In this document: piece after piece, positions 63,072 to 64,000 of the stretch | How positions within the stretch are numbered: the first letter of the stretch is position 1 | Layout: each line of letters begins with the position of its first letter | Assembly (NCBI GenBank): GCA_016946835.1 | Contig: JACVTC010000041.1 | Span: 582,501-646,500, forward strand | Direction: 5' to 3' | Source of the DNA: Neocallimastix lanati (nom. inval.) | Taxonomy: Eukaryota > Neocallimastigomycota > Neocallimastigomycetes > Neocallimastigales > Neocallimastigaceae | DNA: 64,000 nucleotides | Position numbers and translations under genes: made by a program | Notes under the pieces: model-generated | What the model saw: only the letters and a program-made list of their open reading frames with translations | The model's database searches: none | What the model was told of the DNA's origin: nothing

Positions 63072-64000
63072 TATACTATTTAATAAAATAATATATATTG
63101 TTTAAATAATATTATATTCCTATTATTTCTTTTATTATATTATAAATTCTAATAAAGATTTATAACATAATCTTATTTTAATATCTTCATTTATTAAATT
63201 TATTTGTATTTATATATCTTACTACTTATTATTATTATTATTATTATTATTATATTTAATTATTAAATTGATTATTTTTTTTTACTTTAAAAATATTTAT
63301 TTTAATAAATTATGAATTTTTTTTTTTTTTTTTTGTAATTTGTAATATTTAATAAATATATATAAAAAAATATTTACTTCCTCTTTTCAAAAAAAAAAAA
63401 AAAAGATGATTTATATTATTACTTCCTTATAATTTATATTGTTATTCCCTTTTTATATTTTTATTTTTTTTTCCTATTATTTAACTATTTACTTTTTCTT
63501 TTTTTTTTTTTTTTTTTTTTTTTAGATTATATAATTTAAAAAAAAAGAATAAAAAATTATATAAAAAATAATTAAACTTTTTTTTATTTAAAAATACAGT
63601 AAATATTAATTATAATAATTATAATAATAATAATATATATAAATAACGATTTAAATAGTATAATTATAAATTTATAATAATTAATAATTATAATTCATTC
63701 TAAATAACAATTAAATATTTAATAATAGTATTCCATAATTTAGTATTATTTTTTATTTTTTATTTAAATTTAATATTTAATATTAATTATTATTTATTAT
63801 TTATTTATCATTCATTATTTATTTATTTATTTATTATTTATTTATTTATTTATTTATTTTTAATTATTTATTATTAAATATTAATTAAATATTACTTTAT
63901 TATTGATTATTGATTATTAATTATTGATTATTGATTATTGATTATTATAATTATTATGATTATTAATTATTTAATTATTATTATTTAATTATTTATTTTA
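62773..64000. other. AT-rich region to the window end
   Basis: A T homopolymer of about 40 bases at 63028-63068, a shorter one at 63501-63524, and (TTTA)n/(ATTG)n low-complexity sequence from 63780 onward. It includes the endosulfine promoter side. No coding frame was seen. Confidence 0.6.

Overview
The window looks like nuclear DNA of a very AT-rich, intron-containing eukaryote. The best guess is an anaerobic gut fungus (Neocallimastigomycota), with confidence of about 0.75. Intergenic DNA is almost pure A/T with homopolymer runs of up to 55 bases, poly-Asn/AAT tracts and ATTTT-type microsatellites. Recognisable genes sit as islands of higher GC. They contain short AT-rich GT..AG introns: 27 were inferred, all canonical. 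All seven complete genes end in TAA. Fungal affinity is suggested by an Hst3/Hst4-type sirtuin, an Igo-type endosulfine, a tricalbin and a decayed FLYWCH/MULE transposase. No rRNA, tRNA or CRISPR-like feature was seen.

Layout. 1-284: 5' part of an unrecognised minus-strand gene. 285-5200: AT desert. 5204-9264: a large minisatellite/microsatellite complex in two arms of opposite orientation. 9415-12560: decayed mobile or host genes, including a FLYWCH/MULE transposase relic. 13394-16706 and 18247-21297: two tandem minus-strand copine genes with identical intron positions and phases. 23030-36990: a non-LTR retrotransposon (LINE) graveyard on both strands, including one almost complete ORF2 (32660-36648). 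37664-42600: a four-exon tricalbin/extended-synaptotagmin gene (1456 aa). 47445-48213: signal peptidase complex subunit SPC1 (95 aa). 50244-53310: Hst3/Hst4-like sirtuin (713 aa). 56138-60436: SUN-domain nuclear envelope protein (983 aa). 61661-62772: endosulfine (103 aa). 62773-64000: AT desert.

The genes do not form an operon or an obvious pathway. Three neighbouring genes (two copines and the tricalbin) are C2-domain, Ca2+/phospholipid-binding membrane proteins, separated by the LINE cluster. The others are housekeeping genes: ER signal-peptide cleavage, chromatin deacetylation, nuclear envelope linkage and PP2A control of the cell cycle.

The strongest leads for a second look are: (1) the opposed satellite arms around 6.2 kb, with higher-order repetition in the right arm; (2) three LINE copies each disabled by Trp-to-stop changes that are G-to-A on the sense strand, the signature expected of RIP-like or cytosine-deamination silencing; (3) a perfect 11-bp-stem hairpin conserved in four LINE 3' ends, together with tail-to-body chimeric LINE joints. 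I found no convincing wholly new multi-gene system. All coding models were made by eye from splice consensus, frame continuity and family motifs.
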